DNA of 64,000 nt from Chlorocebus sabaeus. Its lineage: Eukaryota > Chordata > Mammalia > Primates > Cercopithecidae. The stretch is from contig NW_027327638.1 of NCBI RefSeq assembly GCF_047675955.1, positions 124,001 to 188,000 of the forward strand. Reading direction: 5' to 3'. A program made the position numbers and the translations under genes. Positions 21,601-34,700 of this stretch are shown here, piece by piece (within the stretch, counting starts at the first letter, position 1; each line of letters opens with the position of its first letter). The notes under the pieces are model-generated. The model did not search any database and was not told the origin of the DNA. It worked only from the letters and a program-made list of their open reading frames with translations.

Positions 21601-24600
21601 ATATTTAGAAGCCCATAGAGGGCTATGGAGAAAAAGGAAATGTCCTTAGATAAAAACTGGAAAGAAGCTTTCTGAGAAACTGCTTTGTGTTCTGTTAATT
21701 CATCTCACAGAGTTACAGCTTTCCCCTCGAGAAGCCTTTCGCTATGACTGTTCTTGTGTAATTCGCAAAGTAATATTTGGAAGCCCATATAGGGTTATGG
21801 TGAAAAAAGGAATATCTTCAGTTAGAAACTGTATAGAAGCTTTCTGAGAAACTGCTTTGTTTTCTGTTAAATCATCTCACAGTGTTACAGCTTTCCCCTC
21901 AAGAAGTCTTTCGTTAAGACTGTTCTTGTGGAATTTGCAAAGTGAAATTTGGAAGCCCATAGAGGGCTATGGTGAAAAAGGAAATGTCCTCAGATGAAAA
22001 CTAGAAAGAAGCTTCTTGAGAAACTACTTTGTGTTCCGTTAATTCATCTCACACAGTTACAGCTTTGCCCTCCAGAAACCGTTCATTAAGACCGTTCTTG
22101 TGGAATTTTCAAAGTGCTATTTGGAAACCCATAGGGGGCTATGGTGAAAAAGGAAATATCTTCAGTTATAAACTGGAAAGAAGTTTTCTGAGAAACTGCT
22201 TTGTGTTCTGTTAATTCATCTGACAGTGTTACACCTTTCCCCTCAAGAAGCATTCCGCTAAGACTGTTCTTGTGGAATTTGCAAAGTGACATTTGGAAGC
22301 CCATAGAGGGCTGTGGTGAAAAAGAAATTTCCTAAGATAAGAACTGAAAAGAAGCTTTCTGAGAAACGACTTTGTGTTCTGTTAATTCATCTTATAGAAT
22401 TACAGCTTTCCCCTCAAGAAGTCGTTCAGTAAGACTGTTCTTGTGGAATTTGCAAAGTGATATTTGGAAGCCCATAGAGGACCATGGTGTAAAGGAAATA
22501 TCTTCAGATAAAAACTGGAAAGTAGCTTTCTGAGAAATTGCTTTGTGTTCTGTTAATTCATCTCTCAGAATTACGGCTTTCCCCTCAAGAAAACTTTCGC
22601 TAAAGCTGTTTTTGTGGAATTTGGAAAAAGGTATATGGAAAACCATAGAGATCTATGGTTAAAAAGAAAATATCCTAAGATAAAAACTGAAAAGAAAATT
22701 TCTGAGAAACTGCTTTGTGTTCTCTGAATTCATCTCACAGACTTACAGCTTTCCCCTCAAGAAACCGTTCACTAAGACTGTCCTCGTTGATTTTGCAAAG
22801 TGATATTTGGAAGCCCATAGAGCGCTATGGGGAAAAAGGAAATATCTTCAGTTAAAAAGTGGAAAGAACGTTTCTGAGAAACTGCTTTGTGTTCTGTTAA
22901 TCCATCTCACAGAGGTACAGCATTCCCCTCAAGAAGTCGTTTACTAAGACTGTTCTTGTGAAATTTGCGAAGTGATATTTGGAAGTGCTTAGAGAACTAT
23001 GGTGAAAAAGGAAATATCGTAAGGTAAAAACTGAAAAGAAGCTTTCTGAGAAACTGCTTTGTGTTTTGTTAATTCATCTCAGAGAGTTACAGCTTTCCGA
23101 ACAAAAAGGCATTCACTAAGACTGATCTTGTGTTATTTTCAAATTGATATTTGGAAGCCCATAGAGGGCTATGGTGAAAAGGGAAATATCTTCAGTTAAA
23201 AACTGGAAAGAAGCTTTCTGAGAAACGGTTTTGTGTTCTCTTAGTTCATCTCACAGAGTTACAGCTTTCCCCTCAAGAAGCCTTTCACCAAGACTGTTCT
23301 TGTGGAATTTCCAAAGTGGTCTTTGGAAGTCCATACATCGCTATGGTGAAAAAGGATATAGCTTCAGTTAAAAAGTGAAAAGAAGCTTTCCGAGGAACTG
23401 CTTTGTGATATGTGATTTCCTGTCACTGAGAAACAGCTGTATTTCGTAGAACTGTTGGCTAGGCTTATTTCTGTGGAATCTGAGAAATGTTACTTCGGAT
23501 CTCTTTGAAGACTATAGGTCCAAAGGAAATATCCGCCACTAAAAGTGTGAAAGAAGCTTTCTGAGAAACTTCTTTGAGTTCTGTGAATTGATCTCACAGA
23601 GCTACAGTTTCCCCTCAAGAGGCCTTTCGCTAAGACTGTTCTCGTGGAATTTGCAAAGTGATATTTGGAAAACAATAGAGGGCTATGGTGAAAAAGGAAA
23701 TATCCTAAGATAAAAACTGAAAAGAAGCTTTTTGAGAAACTGTTTTGCGTACCGTTAATTCATCTCACAGAGTTATAGCTTTCCCCTCAAGAAGCCGTTC
23801 ATTAAGACTGTTGTTGTGAAATTTGCAAAATGATATTTGGAAGCTCATAGAGGGCTATGGTGAAAATGGAAATATCTTCAGTTAAAAACTGGAGAGAAGC
23901 TTTCTGAGAAACTGCTTTGTGTTCTGTTAATTCATACACAGAGTTACACCTTTCCTATCACGAATCCTTTCGCTAAGACTGTTCTTGTGGAGTTTACAAA
24001 GTGATATTTGGAAGCCCATAGAGGGGTACGGTTAAAAAGGAAATTTCCTCACATAAAAACTGGAAAGAAGCTTTCTGAGAAACTGCTTTGTGTTTTGTTA
24101 ATTCATCTCACAGTATTACAGCTCTACCCTCAAGAAGCCCTTCACTAAGACTGTTCTTCTGGAATTTCCAAAGAGATATTTGGAAGCCCATAGAGCGCTA
24201 TGGTGAAAAAGGAAATATCTTCAGTTAAAAACTGGAGAGAAGCTTTCTGAGAAACTTCTTTGTGTTCTGTTAATTCATGCACAGAGTTACAGCTTTCCTA
24301 TCAAGAATCCTTTCGCTAAGACTGTTCTTGTGGAGTTTACAAAGTGATATTTGGAAGCCCATAGAGGGGTACGTTTAAAAAGGAAATTTCCTCACATAAA
24401 AACTGGAAAGAAGTTTTCTGAGAAACTGCTTTGTGTTCTGTTAATTCATCTCACAGAGTTACAGCTTACCCCTCAAGAAGCATTTCGCTAAGACTGTTCT
24501 TGTGGAATTTGCAATGTGATATTTGGAAGCCCATGGAGGGATATGGTGAAAAAGGAAATATCTTCAATTAAAAACTGGAAAGAAGCTTTCTGAGAAACTG

Positions 24601-25214
24601 CTTTGTTTTCTGTTAATTCATCTCACAGAGTTTCAGCTTTCCCCTCCAGATGTCTTTCGCTAAGACGGTTCTCGTGGAATTTGCAAAGTGATATTTGGAA
24701 GCCGTGAGAGGGCTATGGTGTAAAAGGAAATGTCCTCGGATCAAAAATGGAAAGAAGCTTTCCAACAAACTGTTTTGTGTTCTGTTAATTTATCTGGCAG
24801 TGTTTCAGCTTTCCCCTCAAGAAGCCGTTCGCTAAGACTGTTCTTGTGGAATTTGCAAAGTGATATTTGAAAGCCCGTCGAGTTCTATGGTGAAAAAGGA
24901 AATACCTTCAGTTAAAAACTGGAAAGAAACTTTCTGAGAAACTGCTTTGTATTCTGTTAATTCACCTCACAGAGTTTCAGCTTTCCCCTCTAGAAGCCTT
25001 TCGCTAAGACTGTTCTTGTGGAATTTGCAAAGTGATATTTGTAAGCCCATAGAAGTCGATGGTGAAAACGTAAATATCCTAAGATAAAAACTGAAAAGAA
25101 CCATTCTGAGAAACTGCTTTTTGTTTTGTTAATTCATCTCACAGAGTTACAGGTTTCCCTTCAAGAAGCCTTTCGCTAAGACAGTTCTTGTGGAATATGC
25201 AAAGTGATATTTGA
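18697..25214 (+). repeat. HOR unit 4, 38-mer (6518 bp)
   Basis: Standard layout with two 857-bp blocks and unconverted monomers 36/37. It shares three rare variants with units 8 and 9: A at 18816 (TTTCATAG for TTTCGTAG), G at 19918 (GTGAGAAAGG) and CTTCCGCTCAC near 21017. Its end shares CTGCTTTTTG and TTTGAAAGCTC with unit 5. Confidence 0.94.
19951..21664 (+). repeat. 857-bp blocks A and B, unit 4
   Basis: Two copies, 19951-20807 (A) and 20808-21664 (B). The B copy has the CTTCCGCTCAC variant shared with units 8 and 9. Confidence 0.92.
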
Positions 25215-28200
25215 AAGCTCATAGTGACCTATAGTGAAAAAGGATATATCTTCAGTTAAAAACTGAAAAGAAGCTTTCTGAGAAACTGCTTTGTGATATA
25301 TGACTTCCACTCACTGAGTTACAGCTGTATTTCGTAGAGCTGTTTGGCAGTCTTATTTCTGTGGAATCTGAGAACTGTTATTTCGGATCCCTTTGAAGAC
25401 TGAAGGGCCAAAGGAAATATCCGTCGTTAAAGTTAGAAAGAAGCTTTCTGAGAAACTTCTTTGTGATTTGCGAATTCATTTCACAGAGTTACAGCTTTCC
25501 CCTCAAGAAGCCTTTCGCTAAGATTATTCTTGCACAATTTGAAAAATGATATTTGGAAGCCAATAGACGGCTATGGTGAAAACGAAATATCCTCCGATAA
25601 AAACTGGAAAGAAGCTTTCTGAGAAATTGCTTTGTGTTCTTTTAATTCATCTCACAGACTTACAGCTTTCCCCTCAGGAAGTCTTTCGCTAAGACTGTTC
25701 TTGTGGAATTTGAAATGTGATATTTGGTAGCCCATAGAGCGCTATGGAGAAAAGGAAATATCTTCAGATAAAAACTGTAAAGAACATTCCTGAGAAACTG
25801 CTTTGTGTTCTGTTAATTCACCTAACAGAGTTACAGCTTTCCCCTCTAGAAGCCTTTTGCTAAGACTGTTCTTGCTGTATTTTCAAAGTGATATTTGGAA
25901 GCCCATAGAGGGCTACGGTGAAAAAGGATATAGCTTCAGTTAAAAACTGAAAGAGTCTTTCTGAGAAACGGTTTAGTATTATGTGACTTCCACTCACTGA
26001 GTTACAGCTCTATTTCCTAGAGCTGTTTGATAGCCTTATTTCTATGGAATCGGAGAACTGTTATTTTGGATCCCTTTGAAGACTATAGGGCCAAAGGAAA
26101 TATCTGCCGCTAAAAGTGAGAAAGAAGCTTTCTGAGAAACTTCTCTGAGATCTGTTAATTCATCTCACAGAGTTACAGCATTCCACTCAAGAAGCCTTTC
26201 GCTAGGACTGTTCTTTTTGAATTTGCAAAGTGATATTTCGAAGCCCATAGACGGCTGTGGTGAAAAGGGAAATACCTTCAGTTAAAAAATGGAAAGAAGC
26301 TTTCTAAGAAACTGCTTGGTGTTCTGTTACTTCATCTCAAAGAGTTACAGCTTTACCCTCAAAAAGACTTTTGCTAAGACTCTTCTTGTGTAATACTCAT
26401 AGTGATATTTGTAAGCCCTTATAGGGCTATGGTGAAAAAGGAAATATCCTAAGATAAAAGCTGAAAAGAAGCTTTCTGAGAAACTGCTTTGTGTTCTGTT
26501 AATTCACCTCACAGAGTTACAGCTTTCCCCTTAAGAAGCCTTTCGCTAAGACTGTTCTTGTGGAATTTGCAGAGTGGTATTTGTAAGCCCATAGAGGGCT
26601 ATGGTGAAAAAGGAAATATCCTAAGATAAAAACTGAAAAGAACATTTCTGAGAAACTGCTTTGTGATACGTGACTTCCACTCACTGAGTGAGAGCTATAT
26701 GTCATAGAGCTGTTTGCTAACCTTATTTCTGTGGAATCTGAGAAGGGATAATTCGGTTCTCGTTGAAGACTATAGGGCCAAAGGAAATATCCGCCATAAA
26801 CGTGAGAAAGAAGCTTTCTGAGAAACAGCTTTCTGATCTGTGAATTCATCCCACAGAGTTACAGCTTTCCCCTGAGGAAGCCTTTCGCTATGACTGTTCT
26901 TGTGGAATTTGCAACGTGACATTTCGAAGGCCATAGAGAGCTATGGTGAAAAGGAAATATCTTCGGTTTAAAACGGGAAAGAAGCTTTCTGAGACACTGC
27001 GTTGTGTTCTGTTAATTCATCTCACAATGTTACAGCTTTCCCCTCACGAAGCCTTTCCCTAAGACTGTTCTTGTCGAATTTGGGAAGTGATATTTAGAAG
27101 CCTACAGAGGTCTACAGTGAAAAAGGAAATAACCTAAGATAAAAACTGAAAAGAAGCTTTCTGAAAAACTGCTTTGTGTTCTCTTAATTCATCTCACAGA
27201 GTTACAGCTTTCCTCTCAAGAATCCTTTCGCTAAGACTGTTCTTGTGCAATTTAGAACGTGATATTTAGAAGCCCATAGAGGGCTATGGAGAAAAAGGAA
27301 ATGTCCTTAGATAAAAACTGGAAAGAAGCTTTCTGAGAAACTGCTTTGTGTTCTGTTAATTCACCTCACAGAGTTACAGCTTTCCCCTTAAGAAGCCTTT
27401 CGCTAAGACTGTTCTTGTGGAATTTGCAGAGTGGTATTTGTAAGCCCATAGAGGGCTATGGTGAAAAAGGAAATATCCTAAGATAAAAACTGAAAAGAAC
27501 ATTTCTGAGAAACTGCTTTGTGATACGTGACTTCCACTCACTGAGTGAGAGCTATATGTCATAGAGCTGTTTGCTAACCTTATTTCTGTGGAATCTGAGA
27601 AGGGATAATTCGGTTCCCGTTGAAGACTATAGGGCCAAAGGAAATATCCGCCATAAACGTGAGAAAGAAGCTTTCTGAGAAACAGCTTTCTGATCTGTGA
27701 ATTCATCCCACAGAGTTACAGCTTTCCCCTGAGGAAGCCTTTCGCTATGACTGTTCTTGTGGAATTTGCAACGTGACATTTCGAAGGCCATAGAGAGCTA
27801 TGGTGAAAAGGAAATATCTTCGGTTTAAAACGGGAAAGAAGCTTTCTGAGACACTGCGTTGTGTTCTGTTAATTCATCTCACAAAGTTACAGCTTTCCCC
27901 TCACGAAGCCTTTCCCTAAGACTGTTCTTGTCGAATTTGGGAAGTGATATTTAGAAGCCTACAGAGGTCTACAGTGAAAAAGGAAATAACCTAAGATAAA
28001 AACTGAAAAGAAGCTTTCTGAAAAACTGCTTTGTGTTCTCTTAATTCATCTCACAGAGTTACAGCTTTCCTCTCAAGAATCCTTTCGCTAAGACTGTTCT
28101 TGTGCAATTTAGAACGTGATATTTAGAAGCCCATAGAGGGCTATGGAGAAAAAGGAAATGTCCTTAGATAAAAACTGGAAAGAAGCTTTCTGAGAAACTG

Positions 28201-31200
28201 CTTTGTGTTCTGTTAATTCATCTCACAGAGTTACAGCTTTCCCCTCGAGAAGCCTTTCGCTATGACTGTTCTTGTGTAATTCGCAAAGTAATATTTGGAA
28301 GCCCATATAGGGTTATGGTGAAAAAAGGAATATCTTCAGTTAGAAACTGTATAGAAGCTTTCTGAGAAACTGCTTTGTTTTCTGTTAAATCATCTCACAG
28401 TGTTACAGCTTTCCCCTCAAGAAGTCTTTCGTTAAGACTGTTCTTGTGGAATTTGCAAAGTGAAATTTGGAAGCCCATAGAGGGCTATGGTGAAAAAGGA
28501 AATGTCCTCAGATGAAAACTAGAAAGAAGCTTCTTGAGAAACTACTTTGTGTTCCGTTAATTCATCTCACACAGTTACAGCTTTGCCCTCCAGAAACCGT
28601 TCATTAAGACCGTTCTTGTGGAATTTTCAAAGTGCTATTTGGAAACCCATAGGGGGCTATGGTGAAAAAGGAAATATCTTCAGTTATAAACTGGAAAGAA
28701 GTTTTCTGAGAAACTGCTTTGTGTTCTGTTAATTCATCTGACAGTGTTACACCTTTCCCCTCAAGAAGCATTCCGCTAAGACTGTTCTTGTGGAATTTGC
28801 AAAGTGACATTTGGAAGCCCATAGAGGGCTGTGGTGAAAAAGAAATTTCCTAAGATAAGAACTGAAAAGAAGCTTTCTGAGAAACGACTTTGTGTTCTGT
28901 TAATTCATCTTATAGAATTACAGCTTTCCCCTCAAGAAGTCGTTCAGTAAGACTGTTCTTGTGGAATTTGCAAAGTGATATTTGGAAGCCCATAGAGGAC
29001 CATGGTGTAAAGGAAATATCTTCAGATAAAAACTGGAAAGTAGCTTTCTGAGAAATTGCTTTGTGTTCTGTTAATTCATCTCTCAGAATTACGGCTTTCC
29101 CCTCAAGAAAACTTTCGCTAAAGCTGTTTTTGTGGAATTTGGAAAAAGGTATATGGAAAACCATAGAGATCTATGGTTAAAAAGAAAATATCCTAAGATA
29201 AAAACTGAAAAGAAAATTTCTGAGAAACTGCTTTGTGTTCTCTGAATTCATCTCACAGACTTACAGCTTTCCCCTCAAGAAACCGTTCACTAAGACTGTC
29301 CTCGTTGATTTTGCAAAGTGATATTTGGAAGCCCATAGAGCGCTATGGGGAAAAAGGAAATATCTTCAGTTAAAAAGTGGAAAGAACGTTTCTGAGAAAC
29401 TGCTTTGTGTTCTGTTAATCCATCTCACAGAGGTACAGCATTCCCCTCAAGAAGTCGTTTACTAAGACTGTTCTTGTGAAATTTGCGAAGTGATATTTGG
29501 AAGTGCTTAGAGAACTATGGTGAAAAAGGAAATATCGTAAGGTAAAAACTGAAAAGAAGCTTTCTGAGAAACTGCTTTGTGTTTTGTTAATTCATCTCAG
29601 AGAGTTACAGCTTTCCGAACAAAAAGGCATTCACTAAGACTGATCTTGTGTTATTTTCAAATTGATATTTGGAAGCCCATAGAGGGCTATGGTGAAAAGG
29701 GAAATATCTTCAGTTAAAAACTGGAAAGAAGCTTTCTGAGAAACGGTTTTGTGTTCTCTTAGTTCATCTCACAGAGTTACAGCTTTCCCCTCAAGAAGCC
29801 TTTCACCAAGACTGTTCTTGTGGAATTTCCAAAGTGGTCTTTGGAAGTCCATACATCGCTATGGTGAAAAAGGATATAGCTTCAGTTAAAAAGTGAAAAG
29901 AAGCTTTCCGAGGAACTGCTTTGTGATATGTGATTTCCTGTCACTGAGAAACAGCTGTATTTCGTAGAACTGTTGGCTAGGCTTATTTCTGTGGAATCTG
30001 AGAAATGTTACTTCGGATCTCTTTGAAGACTATAGGTCCAAAGGAAATATCCGCCACTAAAAGTGTGAAAGAAGCTTTCTGAGAAACTTCTTTGAGTTCT
30101 GTGAATTGATCTCACAGAGCTACAGTTTCCCCTCAAGAGGCCTTTCGCTAAGACTGTTCTCGTGGAATTTGCAAAGTGATATTTGGAAAACAATAGAGGG
30201 CTATGGTGAAAAAGGAAATATCCTAAGATAAAAACTGAAAAGAAGCTTTTTGAGAAACTGTTTTGCGTACCGTTAATTCATCTCACAGAGTTATAGCTTT
30301 CCCCTCAAGAAGCCGTTCATTAAGACTGTTGTTGTGAAATTTGCAAAATGATATTTGGAAGCTCATAGAGGGCTATGGTGAAAATGGAAATATCTTCAGT
30401 TAAAAACTGGAGAGAAGCTTTCTGAGAAACTGCTTTGTGTTCTGTTAATTCATACACAGAGTTACACCTTTCCTATCACGAATCCTTTCGCTAAGACTGT
30501 TCTTGTGGAGTTTACAAAGTGATATTTGGAAGCCCATAGAGGGGTACGGTTAAAAAGGAAATTTCCTCACATAAAAACTGGAAAGAAGCTTTCTGAGAAA
30601 CTGCTTTGTGTTTTGTTAATTCATCTCACAGTATTACAGCTCTACCCTCAAGAAGCCCTTCACTAAGACTGTTCTTCTGGAATTTCCAAAGAGATATTTG
30701 GAAGCCCATAGAGCGCTATGGTGAAAAAGGAAATATCTTCAGTTAAAAACTGGAGAGAAGCTTTCTGAGAAACTTCTTTGTGTTCTGTTAATTCATGCAC
30801 AGAGTTACAGCTTTCCTATCAAGAATCCTTTCGCTAAGACTGTTCTTGTGGAGTTTACAAAGTGATATTTGGAAGCCCATAGAGGGGTACGTTTAAAAAG
30901 GAAATTTCCTCACATAAAAACTGGAAAGAAGTTTTCTGAGAAACTGCTTTGTGTTCTGTTAATTCATCTCACAGAGTTACAGCTTACCCCTCAAGAAGCA
31001 TTTCGCTAAGACTGTTCTTGTGGAATTTGCAATGTGATATTTGGAAGCCCATGGAGGGATATGGTGAAAAAGGAAATATCTTCAATTAAAAACTGGAAAG
31101 AAGCTTTCTGAGAAACTGCTTTGTTTTCTGTTAATTCATCTCACAGAGTTTCAGCTTTCCCCTCCAGATGTCTTTCGCTAAGACGGTTCTCGTGGAATTT

Positions 31201-31732
31201 GCAAAGTGATATTTGGAAGCCGTGAGAGGGCTATGGTGTAAAAGGAAATGTCCTCGGATCAAAAATGGAAAGAAGCTTTCCAACAAACTGTTTTGTGTTC
31301 TGTTAATTTATCTGGCAGTGTTTCAGCTTTCCCCTCAAGAAGCCGTTCGCTAAGACTGTTCTTGTGGAATTTGCAAAGTGATATTTGAAAGCCCGTCGAG
31401 TTCTATGGTGAAAAAGGAAATACCTTCAGTTAAAAACTGGAAAGAAACTTTCTGAGAAACTGCTTTGTATTCTGTTAATTCACCTCACAGAGTTTCAGCT
31501 TTCCCCTCTAGAAGCCTTTCGCTAAGACTGTTCTTGTGGAATTTGCAAAGTGATATTTGTAAGCCCATAGAAGTCGATGGTGAAAACGTAAATATCCTAA
31601 GATAAAAACTGAAAAGAACCATTCTGAGAAACTGCTTTTTGTTTTGTTAATTCATCTCACAGAGTTACAGGTTTCCCTTCAAGAAGCCTTTCGCTAAGAC
31701 AGTTCTTGTGGAATATGTAAAGTGATATTTGA
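25215..31732 (+). repeat. HOR unit 5, 38-mer with A-like second block (6518 bp)
   Basis: Standard length. The second 857-bp block (27326-28182) is mostly of type A rather than B, with a hybrid GGTTCCCGTTG near 27612. The final monomer carries CTGCTTTTTG near 31636, as in unit 4. Confidence 0.93.
26469..28182 (+). repeat. 857-bp blocks A and A-like, unit 5
   Basis: Two copies, 26469-27325 and 27326-28182. The second has ATAAACGTGAG, GCAACGTGAC and CGAAGGCC of type A, then CACAAAGTTAC of type B: an exchange breakpoint lies between about 27785 and 27883. Confidence 0.9.
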
Positions 31733-34700
31733 AAGCTCATAGTGACCTATAGTGAAAAAGGATATATCTTCAGTTAAAAACTGAAAAGAAGCTTTCTGAG
31801 AAACTGCTTTGTGATATATGACTTCCACTCACTGAGTTACAGCTGTATTTCGTAGAGCTGTTTGGCAGTCTTATTTCTGTGGAATCTGAGAACTGTTATT
31901 TCGGATCCCTTTGAAGACTGAAGGGCCAAAGGAAATATCCGTCGTTAAAGTTAGAAAGAAGCTTTCTGAGAAACTTCTTTGTGATTTGCGAATTCATTTC
32001 ACAGAGTTACAGCTTTCCCCTCAAGAAGCCTTTCGCTAAGATTATTCTTGCACAATTTGAAAAATGATATTTGGAAGCCAATAGACGGCTATGGTGAAAA
32101 CGAAATATCCTCCGATAAAAACTGGAAAGAAGCTTTCTGAGAAATTGCTTTGTGTTCTTTTAATTCATCTCACAGACTTACAGCTTTCCCCTCAGGAAGT
32201 CTTTCGCTAAGACTGTTCTTGTGGAATTTGAAATGTGATATTTGGTAGCCCATAGAGCGCTATGGAGAAAAGGAAATATCTTCAGATAAAAACTGTAAAG
32301 AACATTCCTGAGAAACTGCTTTGTGTTCTGTTAATTCACCTAACAGAGTTACAGCTTTCCCCTCTAGAAGCCTTTTGCTAAGACTGTTCTTGCTGTATTT
32401 TCAAAGTGATATTTGGAAGCCCATAGAGGGCTACGGTGAAAAAGGATATAGCTTCAGTTAAAAACTGAAAGAGTCTTTCTGAGAAACGGTTTAGTATTAT
32501 GTGACTTCCACTCACTGAGTTACAGCTCTATTTCCTAGAGCTGTTTGATAGCCTTATTTCTATGGAATCGGAGAACTGTTATTTTGGATCCCTTTGAAGA
32601 CTATAGGGCCAAAGGAAATATCTGCCGCTAAAAGTGAGAAAGAAGCTTTCTGAGAAACTTCTCTGAGATCTGTTAATTCATCTCACAGAGTTACAGCATT
32701 CCACTCAAGAAGCCTTTCGCTAGGACTGTTCTTTTTGAATTTGCAAAGTGATATTTCGAAGCCCATAGACGGCTGTGGTGAAAAGGGAAATACCTTCAGT
32801 TAAAAAATGGAAAGAAGCTTTCTAAGAAACTGCTTGGTGTTCTGTTACTTCATCTCAAAGAGTTACAGCTTTACCCTCAAAAAGACTTTTGCTAAGACTC
32901 TTCTTGTGTAATACTCATAGTGATATTTGTAAGCCCTTATAGGGCTATGGTGAAAAAGGAAATATCCTAAGATAAAAGCTGAAAAGAAGCTTTCTGAGAA
33001 ACTGCTTTGTGTTCTGTTAATTCACCTCACAGAGTTACAGCTTTCCCCTTAAGAAGCCTTTCGCTAAGACTGTTCTTGTGGAATTTGCAGAGTGGTATTT
33101 GTAAGCCCATAGAGGGCTATGGTGAAAAAGGAAATATCCTAAGATAAAAACTGAAAAGAACATTTCTGAGAAACTGCTTTGTGATACGTGACTTCCACTC
33201 ACTGAGTGAGAGCTATATGTCATAGAGCTGTTTGCTAACCTTATTTCTGTGGAATCTGAGAAGGGATAATTCGGTTCTCGTTGAAGACTATAGGGCCAAA
33301 GGAAATATCCGCCATAAACGTGAGAAAGAAGCTTTCTGAGAAACAGCTTTCTGATCTGTGAATTCATCCCACAGAGTTACAGCTTTCCCCTGAGGAAGCC
33401 TTTCGCTATGACTGTTCTTGTGGAATTTGCAACGTGACATTTCGAAGGCCATAGAGAGCTATGGTGAAAAGGAAATATCTTCGGTTTAAAACGGGAAAGA
33501 AGCTTTCTGAGACACTGCGTTGTGTTCTGTTAATTCATCTCACAATGTTACAGCTTTCCCCTCACGAAGCCTTTCCCTAAGACTGTTCTTGTCGAATTTG
33601 GGAAGTGATATTTAGAAGCCTACAGAGGTCTACAGTGAAAAAGGAAATAACCTAAGATAAAAACTGAAAAGAAGCTTTCTGAAAAACTGCTTTGTGTTCT
33701 CTTAATTCATCTCACAGAGTTACAGCTTTCCTCTCAAGAATCCTTTCGCTAAGACTGTTCTTGTGCAATTTAGAACGTGATATTTAGAAGCCCATAGAGG
33801 GCTATGGAGAAAAAGGAAATGTCCTTAGATAAAAACTGGAAAGAAGCTTTCTGAGAAACTGCTTTGTGTTCTGTTAATTCACCTCACAGAGTTACAGCTT
33901 TCCCCTTAAGAAGCCTTTCGCTAAGACTGTTCTTGTGGAATTTGCAGAGTGGTATTTGTAAGCCCATAGAGGGCTATGGTGAAAAAGGAAATATCCTAAG
34001 ATAAAAACTGAAAAGAACATTTCTGAGAAACTGCTTTGTGATACGTGACTTCCACTCACTGAGTGAGAGCTATATGTCATAGAGCTGTTTGCTAACCTTA
34101 TTTCTGTGGAATCTGAAAAGGGATAATTCGGTTCCCTTTGAAGACTATAGGGCCAAAGGAAATATCCGCCATAAAAGTGAGAAAGAAGCTTTCTGAGAAA
34201 CAGCTTTCTGATCTGTGAATTCATCCCACAGAGTTACAGCTTTCCCCTGAGGAAGCCTTTCGCTATGACTGTTCTTGTGGAATTTGCAAAGTGACATTTC
34301 GAAGCCCATAGAGAGCTATGGTGAAAAGGAAATATCTTCGGTTTAAAACGGGAAAGAAGCTTTCTGAGACACTGCGTTGTGTTCTGTTAATTCATCTCAC
34401 AAAGTTACAGCTTTCCCCTCACGAAGCCTTTCCCTAAGACTGTTCTTGTCGAATTTGGGAAGTGATATTTAGAAGCCTACAGAGGTCTACAGTGAAAAAG
34501 GAAATAACCTAAGATAAAAACTGAAAAGAAGCTTTCTGAAAAACTGCTTTGTGTTCTCTTAATTCATCTCACAGAGTTACAGCTTTCCTCTCAAGAATCC
34601 TTTCGCTAAGACTGTTCTTGTGCAATTTAGAACGTGATATTTAGAAGCCCATAGAGGGCTATGGAGAAAAAGGAAATGTCCTTAGATAAAAACTGGAAAG

